Of a DNA stretch of 64,000 bases, positions 43,174 through 51,565 are shown one piece after another. Both the position numbers and the translations under genes were made by a program. Origin of the DNA: Arthrobacter_B citreus. GTDB taxonomy: Bacteria > Actinomycetota > Actinomycetes > Actinomycetales > Micrococcaceae. Location: assembly GCF_042429235.1 (NCBI RefSeq), contig NZ_JBHMBA010000001.1; one strand, 5' to 3'. Positions within the stretch are counted from its first letter, which is position 1; every line of letters starts with the position of its first letter. The notes under the pieces were generated by a model. That model was not told the DNA's origin. It worked only from the letters and a program-made list of their open reading frames with translations, and searched no databases.

Positions 43174-43556
43174 CCGCCGGCCAGCCCTTTCCACTTCAGC
43201 GATTCCCGGTCCCGCCGCGGCAGGGAGGCCACCACCAGATCATAGGAGTCCTCCACGAGGTCCCGCACCAGATCAGCGGCCAGCCCGTCGTCGAGCCGGA
43301 CCGAGTTCCAGTGCTTCTTGTTCATGTGCCAGGCCCCGTTGATTTGGGGATGGGCGGCGCGCAGCTGCAGCGCCAGCTCCGGTTCACACTTGAGGCTGAT
43401 GCTCAGCGGTGACCCGCCCAGCCAGCTCAGGGCAAACATTTTCGCTTTTCCGCCCGCGGCCTGCACCTTGAACACTGATGCGTCCGGCCCAAACGGAAAG
43501 TCCTCGTAGGCACCCGGGAACTGGAGGCATAGCCGCCTTACCTCTGCCTCATCCAT
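43170..43556 (-). CDS. MmcQ/YjbR family DNA-binding-like protein
   Basis: Protein of 128 aa with CLQFPGAYEDFPFGPDASVFKV, ISLKCEPELALQLR and MNKKHWNSVRLDD, the hallmarks of the MmcQ/YjbR family (CyaY-like fold, double-wing DNA-binding by structural similarity). Function is poorly known. It is the first gene of a two-gene unit with the DUF1990 gene, overlapping it by 4 nt. Confidence 0.9.
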   Translation of the reverse strand: MDEAEVRRLCLQFPGAYEDFPFGPDASVFKVQAAGGKAKMFALSWLGGSPLSISLKCEPELALQLRAAHPQINGAWHMNKKHWNSVRLDDGLAADLVRDLVEDSYDLVVASLPRRDRESLKWKGLAGG

Positions 43557-43656
43557 CTTTCGAGCCTAGTCCGCCGCAGCACGATGGCGCCACAGATGAC
43601 AGGATGGGAACACCGGCATCTCAACCCGGCGCACACCCCGAGTGGGCGCCCGAATC

Positions 43657-44496
43657 ATGGAGGACACTTTGGCCCGCACAGGACACGGGGACCGGCTGGC
43701 ATCGGCCGCGGCGAAAGCTGCCGATTCCAAGAGCTTTGAACGCGCTGCCCGCGTCGGTTATGCCGCGAGCGGGCTGCTGCATCTGCTCATCGGCGTCATT
43801 GCACTGCAGATCGCGTCCGGCGGCAGCGGCGACGCTGATTCCTCCGGCGCCGTGGCGGCATTGGCCGGACAGCCGGGCGGATTGGTCCTGCTCTGGGTCT
43901 GCTTCCTGGGCTGCCTCACCCTTGCACTCTTTCAACTGTCCCGGATTTGGCTGGCGGGCGGAGGAATGAAGGGCAAGGACCTGTGGAAGATGCGCGGGTC
44001 CGCGGCCGGCCAGGCCATCACCTACGGTGCCATCGGCGTCACCTTTGGTTCGTTTGCCCTGGGCGGCGGATCGGACAGCGGTGAAAGCTCCACCAGCTGG
44101 AGCGCCCGGCTCATGGCACAGCCCGCCGGAGCGCTGCTGCTGGGCCTCGTGGGCCTGGGGATCGTCGTCGTTGGCGGTTACTTCATCTTCAAGGGCGCCA
44201 GCCGCCGCTACCGCAATGACCTTCGCGCCGTTCCGCCGGGCGCCTGGGACCGCGCGGTCACCGTCACCGGCGTACTGGGATTCATCGCCAAGGGCATTTC
44301 CCTGGCCATCCTTGGCATCCTGGTGATGGTTGCGGCGGCCACGGCAGATCCGGAACGTTCCAGCGGCCTCGACGGCGCCCTGCATGCCCTGCGCGAACAG
44401 CCCTTTGGCTGGCTGGCACTGGGGTCCGTGGGTGCCGGGCTCATTTGCTACGGGCTTTACACCGGGATCCTGCGGGCACGGTTCGCCAAACTGTAG
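43657..44496 (+). CDS. DUF1206 membrane protein
   Basis: Integral membrane protein of 279 aa with six hydrophobic segments in three pairs, each pair starting with an aromatic/Gly-rich motif (RVGYAASGLLHLLIGVIALQ, AITYGAIGVTFGSFALGGG, GFIAKGISLAILGILVMVAA). This internal triplication is the DUF1206 signature. Role unknown. The ATG at 43657 is chosen; a GTG at 43642 would add five residues, and neither has a good ribosome site. Confidence 0.87.
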   Translation: MEDTLARTGHGDRLASAAAKAADSKSFERAARVGYAASGLLHLLIGVIALQIASGGSGDADSSGAVAALAGQPGGLVLLWVCFLGCLTLALFQLSRIWLAGGGMKGKDLWKMRGSAAGQAITYGAIGVTFGSFALGGGSDSGESSTSWSARLMAQPAGALLLGLVGLGIVVVGGYFIFKGASRRYRNDLRAVPPGAWDRAVTVTGVLGFIAKGISLAILGILVMVAAATADPERSSGLDGALHALREQPFGWLALGSVGAGLICYGLYTGILRARFAKL

Positions 44497-44502
44497 GAGG
44501 GC

Positions 44503-44931
44503 TCAGAGCCCGTAGTGCGGAGCCTCAATAACGGGGCACGTGTTCATGACCACGTCCAGGCCGGCATCAGCGGCACGGCGGGCGGCCGCTTCGTCGATCA
44601 CGCCCAGCTGCAGCCACACCGCTTTGGCGCCGACGGCGATGGCCTGGTCTACGATGTCACCGACCCTGGTCGAGTTCACGAAACAGTCGACGACGTCGAT
44701 GGGACCCGGAATGTCGCCGAGCCGCTTGTAGCCCTGGTTGCCGTGGACGTCGTCGCCCTTGAGGCTGACCGGAATGATCTCCATGCCCAGGTGGTCCTGA
44801 ACGTACTTGGATACCCCCAGGGCCGTGCGACGGGGATTGTTGGACAGCCCGACGACGGCCCACCGGCCCTTCTGCCGGAGCAGCCGCTCGACTACCGCCG
44901 GATCATTTACGTGTGCACCGTCAACTGCCAT
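44503..44931 (-). CDS. CoA-binding domain protein (YccU-like)
   Basis: Rossmann-fold protein of 142 aa: WAVVGLSNNPRRTALGVSKYVQDHLG, IIPVSLKGDDVHGNQGYKRLGDIPGPIDVVDCFVN and AVWLQLGVIDEAAARRAADAGLDVVMNTCPVIE follow the CoA_binding_2 pattern. Relatives bind CoA or NAD-like nucleotides; the role is not established. The ATG at 44931 follows AAAGGA. A paralog lies at 60974-61480 next to metY. Confidence 0.87.
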   Translation of the reverse strand: MAVDGAHVNDPAVVERLLRQKGRWAVVGLSNNPRRTALGVSKYVQDHLGMEIIPVSLKGDDVHGNQGYKRLGDIPGPIDVVDCFVNSTRVGDIVDQAIAVGAKAVWLQLGVIDEAAARRAADAGLDVVMNTCPVIEAPHYGL

Positions 44932-45035
44932 GTGCCGTCCTTTGTGGGAGCCGTGATGGGGCTCCAGCATACGCCGGGGCTGCGGACACCTGCGAGGAGG
45001 TGTCCACAGCCCCGGCAGCAATGCGGGGAAACCGG

Positions 45036-48000
45036 CTACAGATCCTCGCCGGATCCGCGGCGCCGCTTAGCCGCCAGGAGCAGCAACGCTCCAAGCCCCA
45101 GGGCTCCGGCTCCCGCCGACATCACCAGAACCGTGCCGTCGCTGCCCGTCTTGGGGAGCTTCCCCTGCTTTCCGGGCTTCTCCGGCTTTTCCGGAGCGGG
45201 TGTCGGAGCCGGCGTCGGAGCTGGTGTCGGCGTCGGCGTGGGGGTCGGAGTCGGCTCCACCACTGTGTAGGCGTTGGTTACCGTGAGGCTGGCTGAGCCG
45301 CCGGCCGCCACTGCAACCGGATCAGGCAGGGTGGTCTGCACTGTCACGGTTTCGCTGCCGCCGTTTGCCGGCTCCGTCACCACGCACTCCGATCCTGCCT
45401 GCACGCCGGGGATTTCCTGGCTGTAGCTGCCGGTGAATCCGGCCGGAACCGTGATCTCGGCTTCCACCGTCAGGTCCTCTCCGATGACGCACCGGAGCAG
45501 GAGCCTGACCTCACCCTGTTCTCCGGCGGCGCCTCCGGTAATCGTCTTGGTAACGGTGACGACTCCGGGATTGAAGCCGTAGGTGTTCGTGACCGTTCCC
45601 TCCACCGAGCCGCCGCCCACGATCGTCAGGATGCCCGGAAGATCCGTGGTGACCCCGACTTCCGCAGTGGAACCGGTAACCGGCTCCGTCACGGTGCATT
45701 CGGCTCCGGTGGGGACCGTGTCGAAAGTCCAGACGCTGGGATCCGTGGTCCCGGCGGAAACCGTGACTGTTTCGTTCAGGACTTCAACATCACCGGAGAG
45801 GCACACGACGTTCAGCTGAATCTCGCCCTGCTCCCCGGCCGCTTCACCGGCCACCACCTTGTTCAGCACCAGAGAACCGGCGATGAAGGTGTAGGTGTTG
45901 GCCACCACGGCTTCCGCACCGTCGCCGGCCGGAATTGTGACCGGGTCCGGCAGATCGGTCTGCACGCCCACGGTTTCAGTGGCGCCGGTGACCGGTTCAG
46001 TCACCGTGCACTCGGCTCCGGCGGGCAGGTCCTCAAAGGCCGTTTCAAAGGTCTCTGTTTCGCCGCCCGGAATGTTGACAGTTTCATCCAGCACGGTGTC
46101 GCCGTCGTCAATGCAGACGACAAGCAACTGGACGTCTCCCTGCGAACCTGCGGCCTCACCGGCAAAGGTCTTACGCACTGCCAGCGTGCCCGGGTTGAAG
46201 GAATACGTGTTGGTCACCTGCGCCTCGACCACGTCCCCTGCCGGAATGGTCACCGGATCCGGGGTCACGGTGACCACCGAAATGGCTCCCGTGGTGCCGG
46301 CGCCGGTTTCCGTCACGGTGCACTCGGTTCCGGCCGGAATGTTGCGGAACTGGGCGTCTCCCGTGCCCGTAACGCCGGGCTGGATGTTCCAGGTTTCCAG
46401 CAGGACCGATCCGTCCGGACCGCAGCTGACAACGATGGTGATCGCTTCCTGATAGCCCGCTGCCTCGCCGTCGATCGTCTTGACCACCCGCAGGACGCCC
46501 GGTTTGAGGGTGTAGGTGTTGGTCACCGTGGCGGTGGCCGCGCCGCCGGCCGGTACGGCCACCGTATCCGGCAATGCAACTTCGACGGCGACAGTCGCAG
46601 TTTCACCGGTCTCCGGTTCGGTCACATCGCACTCGGCGTTGGCCGGAACGCCGGTAAACGTCTGCGAGGTTCCGGCGGCTGATCCGGCAGGCAGTGAAAC
46701 GGTCTCGCTCAGAACAGTGGTTTCGCCGCTGGTGCAGGTTACCTGCAGGGTCACCGCGCCCTGCTGTCCTGCCGCAGGCCCGGCCAGCGCCTTGGTCACG
46801 GTCAGCGAGCCGGGGTTGAGGGTGTAGGTGTCGGTCACCGTGATTTCAGCGCCGCCGCCGGCCGGGATCACCACATCTCCGGTGCTTTCCGTGGTGACGC
46901 CTACGGCCGTGGTGGCTCCGGTGGACGTCTCCACCACGGTGCAGGTGGCTCCCGCGGGGACACCTGAGTATTCGTTGCGGATGGTGTCGGTGGACCCCGC
47001 GGGAATGGTGATGGTTTGGCTGAACACGGGGGCACCGGCGTTGGTGCAGGTCAGGGACAGCACCACGTCGCCCTGCTGTCCGGCGGCGGCACCGGCGATG
47101 ACCTTGTTGACGGCGATGACACCGGGGTTGTAGGTGTAGTCATTGCTGACCGTGCTGGTCACACTGTCGGCGGCCGGGATCGTGACATCGGCTGGCAGTG
47201 TTGGGGTGGCGGTCACTTCGGTGGTGCTGCCGGTGGTGGGTTCAGTGACGGTGCAGACCGTTCCGGCGGGCACACCGGCGAATTCCGTGGTGAAAGGTTC
47301 GGTTTCCCCGGCAGGAATGGTCACCGTGGTGTTCAGCGCCGTGCCACAGGTGACCTGCAGGACAACCACACCGTGGTTGCCGGCAGCTTCACCGGTGAAG
47401 AGCTTCTGCACTACGAGAGTGCCCGGCGCAAACGTGTAGGTGTCGGTCACGGTGGCTTCCACCGGCGTTCCGGCCTCGATAACCACGGGCTGCGGCAGCG
47501 CCGTACTGACGAGAACGGTGTCGGTGGCCCCGCTGACGGGTTCCGTGACCGTGCAGGTGGACCCTGCCGGAATACCGGTGAAGGTTTGGGACGCCCCGGT
47601 GGTGCTGCCTGCATCCACCGCGAGCGTGAACTGATACCCCGGCCCGCAGTCGACGGCGATGCTGATGGCGCCCTGGCTGCCGGCGGCCTCGCCGAGGATG
47701 GTCTTAGTGACGGTCAGGGAACCAACCGCGAAGAATTCGGCTGTGGCGGTGGCCGTACTTGATAGGTCTCGCGTACTGGCGAGGATCAGTTTCTGGGCTG
47801 ATGTTAAGTCTGGATTTGTTTGGTCATATAAATAGACGTTCCCAGAGGGAACGGTGACCACCCCACGCGCTGTGATCGTCGCAGGCGCTGTCTCGCCGGT
47901 ATCGCTGCGGACCCAAAACTGGGTGCCGGACGCTACCGGATTATCCAGCGGCTGGGTTCCCGCGGGGTCGGTGTACAGGCTGTACCTGCGGGGAACGCTG

Positions 48001-48671
48001 AGGGTTACCGTTGCGCCGTCTTCTGCGGAAACAGTGTAGGGACCGGTGACTCCGTTAATGGGGCCCGTTGCCGTGGCGGGGGTGATGCTGATGTCCGGTT
48101 CTGCCGGTTGTGGAAGCGGGCCGGCGGCGATCGTGGCGTTCACGATGGCCTGGACGGCCGGATAGAGCTGATTCCGAGGATTCACCACGTAGCCGTCACT
48201 GAAGAACCAGATGGCTGCTTGGACGGCGGCCGCCCGCTGATTGTTGTTCAGCCCCGCCGGCTGGTTGGGGACGGTGGGAAAGTATGAGTTGAGGATCCGC
48301 TCAACGTAGCCAATGTTGGGCACCGTCGCTTCATCCCAGGTACCGTTCTGGTAGCCGACGCCGACACGGGTTTCAGTCCGGATATCGATGCAGTACGTCG
48401 GGGCTGTTGTTTCGCCGTTCACGTCCTCGGCAATGATGACGCCCGCAAAGCTTGGGTTATCGGTCTCGTAGCCTTCCGGGATGGTGGTCGGGTAGGTCGT
48501 GACCGGCCAGGATGTCCCCACCGGCGGCAGTGCACCCGTCAGCGCCTGTCCCTCCCCCAAGCGGCTAATGACAATGTCCGTGTTCGGGCCAAAGGGCCCG
48601 TTGGCCGTCGGAGTCCCCCGCACATAATCGAGTCTGGCCGACGCCGGAGCAGCGAGCGGGGCAGGCAACAA
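45036..48671 (-). CDS. LPXTG-anchored surface protein with thioester domain and eight DUF5979-like repeats
   Basis: Wall-anchored protein of 1211 aa in the open frame. Residues 20-200 form a thioester-type adhesin domain: YCIDI (Cys94) and VQAAIW (Gln151) are the expected bond-forming pair. Residues 205-310 are a linker domain. Eight repeats of about 100 aa follow, each starting like PGSLTVTKALAGPAAGQQG and containing CTVTEP. A Pro/Thr stalk, LPKTG sortase motif, hydrophobic helix and Arg-rich tail end it. The frame opens only at a TTG inside a signal peptide; an in-frame TAA lies 17 codons upstream next to an A7 run (see findings). Likely a surface adhesin, with no sortase gene nearby. Confidence 0.88.
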   Translation of the reverse strand: MLPAPLAAPASARLDYVRGTPTANGPFGPNTDIVISRLGEGQALTGALPPVGTSWPVTTYPTTIPEGYETDNPSFAGVIIAEDVNGETTAPTYCIDIRTETRVGVGYQNGTWDEATVPNIGYVERILNSYFPTVPNQPAGLNNNQRAAAVQAAIWFFSDGYVVNPRNQLYPAVQAIVNATIAAGPLPQPAEPDISITPATATGPINGVTGPYTVSAEDGATVTLSVPRRYSLYTDPAGTQPLDNPVASGTQFWVRSDTGETAPATITARGVVTVPSGNVYLYDQTNPDLTSAQKLILASTRDLSSTATATAEFFAVGSLTVTKTILGEAAGSQGAISIAVDCGPGYQFTLAVDAGSTTGASQTFTGIPAGSTCTVTEPVSGATDTVLVSTALPQPVVIEAGTPVEATVTDTYTFAPGTLVVQKLFTGEAAGNHGVVVLQVTCGTALNTTVTIPAGETEPFTTEFAGVPAGTVCTVTEPTTGSTTEVTATPTLPADVTIPAADSVTSTVSNDYTYNPGVIAVNKVIAGAAAGQQGDVVLSLTCTNAGAPVFSQTITIPAGSTDTIRNEYSGVPAGATCTVVETSTGATTAVGVTTESTGDVVIPAGGGAEITVTDTYTLNPGSLTVTKALAGPAAGQQGAVTLQVTCTSGETTVLSETVSLPAGSAAGTSQTFTGVPANAECDVTEPETGETATVAVEVALPDTVAVPAGGAATATVTNTYTLKPGVLRVVKTIDGEAAGYQEAITIVVSCGPDGSVLLETWNIQPGVTGTGDAQFRNIPAGTECTVTETGAGTTGAISVVTVTPDPVTIPAGDVVEAQVTNTYSFNPGTLAVRKTFAGEAAGSQGDVQLLVVCIDDGDTVLDETVNIPGGETETFETAFEDLPAGAECTVTEPVTGATETVGVQTDLPDPVTIPAGDGAEAVVANTYTFIAGSLVLNKVVAGEAAGEQGEIQLNVVCLSGDVEVLNETVTVSAGTTDPSVWTFDTVPTGAECTVTEPVTGSTAEVGVTTDLPGILTIVGGGSVEGTVTNTYGFNPGVVTVTKTITGGAAGEQGEVRLLLRCVIGEDLTVEAEITVPAGFTGSYSQEIPGVQAGSECVVTEPANGGSETVTVQTTLPDPVAVAAGGSASLTVTNAYTVVEPTPTPTPTPTPAPTPAPTPAPEKPEKPGKQGKLPKTGSDGTVLVMSAGAGALGLGALLLLAAKRRRGSGEDL

Positions 48672-48803
48672 CAGCGTTCCGGAGCGGCAAGCAATATTGG
48701 CCGCTCCACCCCCAAAGTTTTTTTAGAACTCGATCCATCCGGGAGGAAAACCCGGGAAAGGCAACTTGACTCCGACGCAGCGCCATAGTCCTTACTCAAG
48801 AGC

Positions 48804-50020
48804 ATGAATCGGACCACAATTTCCTACCTCACGTCCCATGCCCTGTCGCTGCTGGGGAACTCGATTGCGGCCATAGCCCTTCCTCTGATCGTGCTGCAGG
48901 CAACGGGCAGCGTCATGTCCGCCGGCATCCTGGCCGTCTCCACCGCCGTCCCCGCATTCCTGGCCGGCCTGCTAACGGGAGTGGTCATTGACCGGATGAA
49001 CCGCCGGATTGCATCAGCGGCCGCCGATGTTATTTCCGCCGTTTCGCTTGCGGCGCTGCCGGTGATTGATGCCTTAACCCCCGTGCGGCAGGTCTTTCCG
49101 CCGGAAAACTCCTCGGAATTCGGGAGAGCATCGGGGCAATGGTGATGGTTATTGGCCCGGCTGCCGCCGGCGCATTAATACTCGTCTTCGAGGGTTCAAC
49201 CGTCCTCTGGATAACCGCCGCCACTTCACTCGCTGCGGCTGCGGCAACGCTGCTTATGCCGCGCGGCACCGGTGCGCCTGCTGGTGCCCCTGAAGCTGAC
49301 CAGGAAGCTGACTCGGAATTCATGGCAGCGGGCTCTTCCGCGTGGCACCAGCTGCGGCAGGGCTGGAGCACCTTGTTCCGAAGTGACAAAACCCTGCGCG
49401 CCACCACCTTCCTGACCCTGGTCATGGTGGCCGCCCTGACAGCCCTGCAGGGCATCATCCTGCCCGCTCATTTTTCACTGGGAAACAAGCCAGGGCAGCT
49501 GGGCTTCATTCTCACCGCGCTCGCCGCCGGCACACTGGCGGGCGGAATCCTCTATGCCGGCTGGGGTTCCGGAGCCGGCCGGCGCCGCTGGCTGACGGCA
49601 GGGCTGGCCGGGACGACGGCCGGCTTGGCAATCCTCGGCTCCCTCCCGCCGTCGTGGGTTCTGTTGGCCGGAGCCTTTGTCCTGGGCCTGGCCTCCGGGC
49701 TGTTGGGATGCGTGACGGGAACCCTGATGGTCGAACGCATTCCGGAGGAAATGCTGGGACGGATTATGGGAACCCAGAATTCCCTCGCCCTTCTGGCGGC
49801 GCCGCTGGGGATGCTCACAGCCGCCATGGTCGCCGAACGGCACGGCTTGACGGCGGCAGGCATGACGGTTGCGGCAGTGTGGGCTGTGGCGGCGGTGTGG
49901 GCACTGGTCTCGCCTTCCCTGCGCCTTCCGGACAACGCTCCGGCAGCGGCAGGAATCCCGACCCCGGAAACACCCGGCACAATGGACCCGGAGAGGAGGG
50001 TTGCCCATGAGAAGCAGTGA
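48804..50020 (+). pseudogene. MFS transporter, inactivated by an internal deletion with frameshift
   Basis: The first frame (48804-49145) encodes the first three helices of an MFS exporter (SYLTSHALSLLGNSIAAIALPLIVLQ, VIDRMNRRIASAAADV) and then runs into a non-family end. From about 49090 a different frame continues in register with the family (AGLSAGKLLGIRESIGAMVMVIGPAAAGAL) to 50020 with the remaining helices. Comparing with the usual spacing between these motifs, roughly 30-40 residues including a helix are missing at about 49080-49092. The gene is therefore probably non-functional. The downstream merR gene is intact and overlaps its end. Confidence 0.78.
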
Positions 50021-50774
50021 GCTTGCCGCACTGGCCGGAGTGACGGTGCGCGCTTTGCGGCATTATCACCAGCTTGGCGTGCTGCCCGAACCGGAGCGCG
50101 GCCACAACGGTTACCGCACCTACAACGCCGGGGACCTGATCCGTCTTCTGCGCATCAAGCGCCTGGCCGCCATCGGAATTCCGCTGGATGCAATGGCCGA
50201 GCTGTTGGACGACGACGGCGGACACCGCGGCGGAGCGGGTCCGGCGGCGCTACTGGATGAGCTGGAGGAAGGTGTCGACGCGGAGCTGGAACGGCTGCAG
50301 CAGCAGAAACGGCTGATCTCCGGCCTGAGGACGGCGCAGGCGTTGGATCTTCCACCGGAGCTGGCGCTTATTGTGGATTCCTTTGCCGCATCAGCCCCCG
50401 ATCCGGTGCGCCGGATGGACCGTGAACAGGCGGTCCTTCTTGCGCATCTTGCGGGCGATGAGGGCCTCGGCGCCCTTGCGGAAGTCTACAAAACGCTGAG
50501 CTCACGGGAACTTGGCGGACAGGTGCTGCAGTTTTACTCGGACTTCGCCGGGCTGACGCCGGAGACTCCGGGCGCGGATGTGGAGCGCCTGGTTGCCGGC
50601 TTTGTGGAAACGGTCGCCGGGCCCGTCCGGGAAGCGCTGGCCGGTTCGGGAGTCCTGGCCGCCGACGAATCCACAGTGACGGCGGTTTTCGACGAGTACC
50701 CGCACAGCGCCCTGAATCCTGCCCAGCAGCTCGCCCTCACCAAAATCACTGCCCGGCTGGAGGGGGCCGGCTAG
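50007..50774 (+). CDS. MerR family transcriptional regulator
   Basis: Regulator of 255 aa with the N-terminal MerR helix-turn-helix: SSELAALAGVTVRALRHYHQLGVLPEPER, then GYRTYNAGDLIRLLRIKRL and a dimerisation helix (about 70-110). The C-terminal 140 residues form an effector domain not recognised by me; it lacks the Cys motif of metal sensors. The ATG at 50007 follows GAGGAGGG and overlaps the end of the decayed MFS gene, which it probably once regulated (drug-exporter activators are commonly placed like this). Confidence 0.88.
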   Translation: MRSSELAALAGVTVRALRHYHQLGVLPEPERGHNGYRTYNAGDLIRLLRIKRLAAIGIPLDAMAELLDDDGGHRGGAGPAALLDELEEGVDAELERLQQQKRLISGLRTAQALDLPPELALIVDSFAASAPDPVRRMDREQAVLLAHLAGDEGLGALAEVYKTLSSRELGGQVLQFYSDFAGLTPETPGADVERLVAGFVETVAGPVREALAGSGVLAADESTVTAVFDEYPHSALNPAQQLALTKITARLEGAG

Positions 50775-50802
50775 TTTCCGAGCCCGGGACGCTCCGGAGG
50801 AC

Positions 50803-51420
50803 TCAGCCGAGGAAAGAGTCGATGGCATCGGCGAGCGCTGCGTCCGGGACACTGCTCGTATCACCCTCGAGCAGCTGAAACTCCCCCGCGTTGAGGGCGG
50901 CGGCGGCCCGGCGGGCCAGGTCCTGGGTTTCGTCACCGCTGGTGCTGCCTGCCAGCACCAGAACCGGAACGGAGACTCCGCCCAGCCCCTCGAGCTCAGT
51001 CTGCAGGAGCAGCAGTTCATCCTCGCCTTCGTCCAGGGCCAATGCTGGTTCCAGCGCCACCACCCGGGTGATGACCGCTGACTCCTGGGCCGCCCGCAGC
51101 GCCAGGAAGGCGCCGGAGGCAAATCCATACAGGCTGGCCGAACCGCCGGCCACCTGCACCACCGCCAGCAGGTCGTCGACGTCGGACTCCGCCGTGTACT
51201 CCTCGCCCGTCCCGCTCTCGCCCGTGCCCCGCCGGTCATAGGTGTACACCGTGTGGTTCTCCGACAGCAGGTCGGCAAGAACCTGCGTGCTGGAGCTGCT
51301 GCGGTCGGCCAGGAGCGGGTCGACAATCACGAGCGGCGGACCCGACCCCTGCCGGGACCACGCAATGCGGGTTCCGTCGGCGGACAGGGCGGTTCCGGAA
51401 GCGCTGGGCGAGTGTTCCAT
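50803..51420 (-). CDS. Alpha/beta-hydrolase-fold protein lacking nucleophile and catalytic His (pseudoenzyme)
   Basis: Protein of 205 aa closely related to the hydrolase at 53204-53971: both share SRQGSGPPLVIVDP-like openings, TVYTYDRRG and a VDDLLAV block. In place of the nucleophile elbow GFSSG this copy has GFASG, so the Ser is Ala. The C-terminal WHGV that holds the catalytic His in the paralog is replaced by TSSV, and about 40 residues of the lid region are missing. Catalysis by the usual mechanism is therefore unlikely. The ATG at 51420 follows CAGGAG. Confidence 0.82.
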   Translation of the reverse strand: MEHSPSASGTALSADGTRIAWSRQGSGPPLVIVDPLLADRSSSSTQVLADLLSENHTVYTYDRRGTGESGTGEEYTAESDVDDLLAVVQVAGGSASLYGFASGAFLALRAAQESAVITRVVALEPALALDEGEDELLLLQTELEGLGGVSVPVLVLAGSTSGDETQDLARRAAAALNAGEFQLLEGDTSSVPDAALADAIDSFLG

Positions 51421-51565
51421 GGCAGGCTCCTGCTCAGGTGGGGATGAGGCGCCGGATACGCGCCACCTTTCCAAAGTAGGAGCGGACCTTGGAAGGGTCA
51501 ACGTTCCGGACCGTAACCCGGAGCCGCGACCGCCTACTGCTCACGGAACAGGGCGGACGCCGCGG

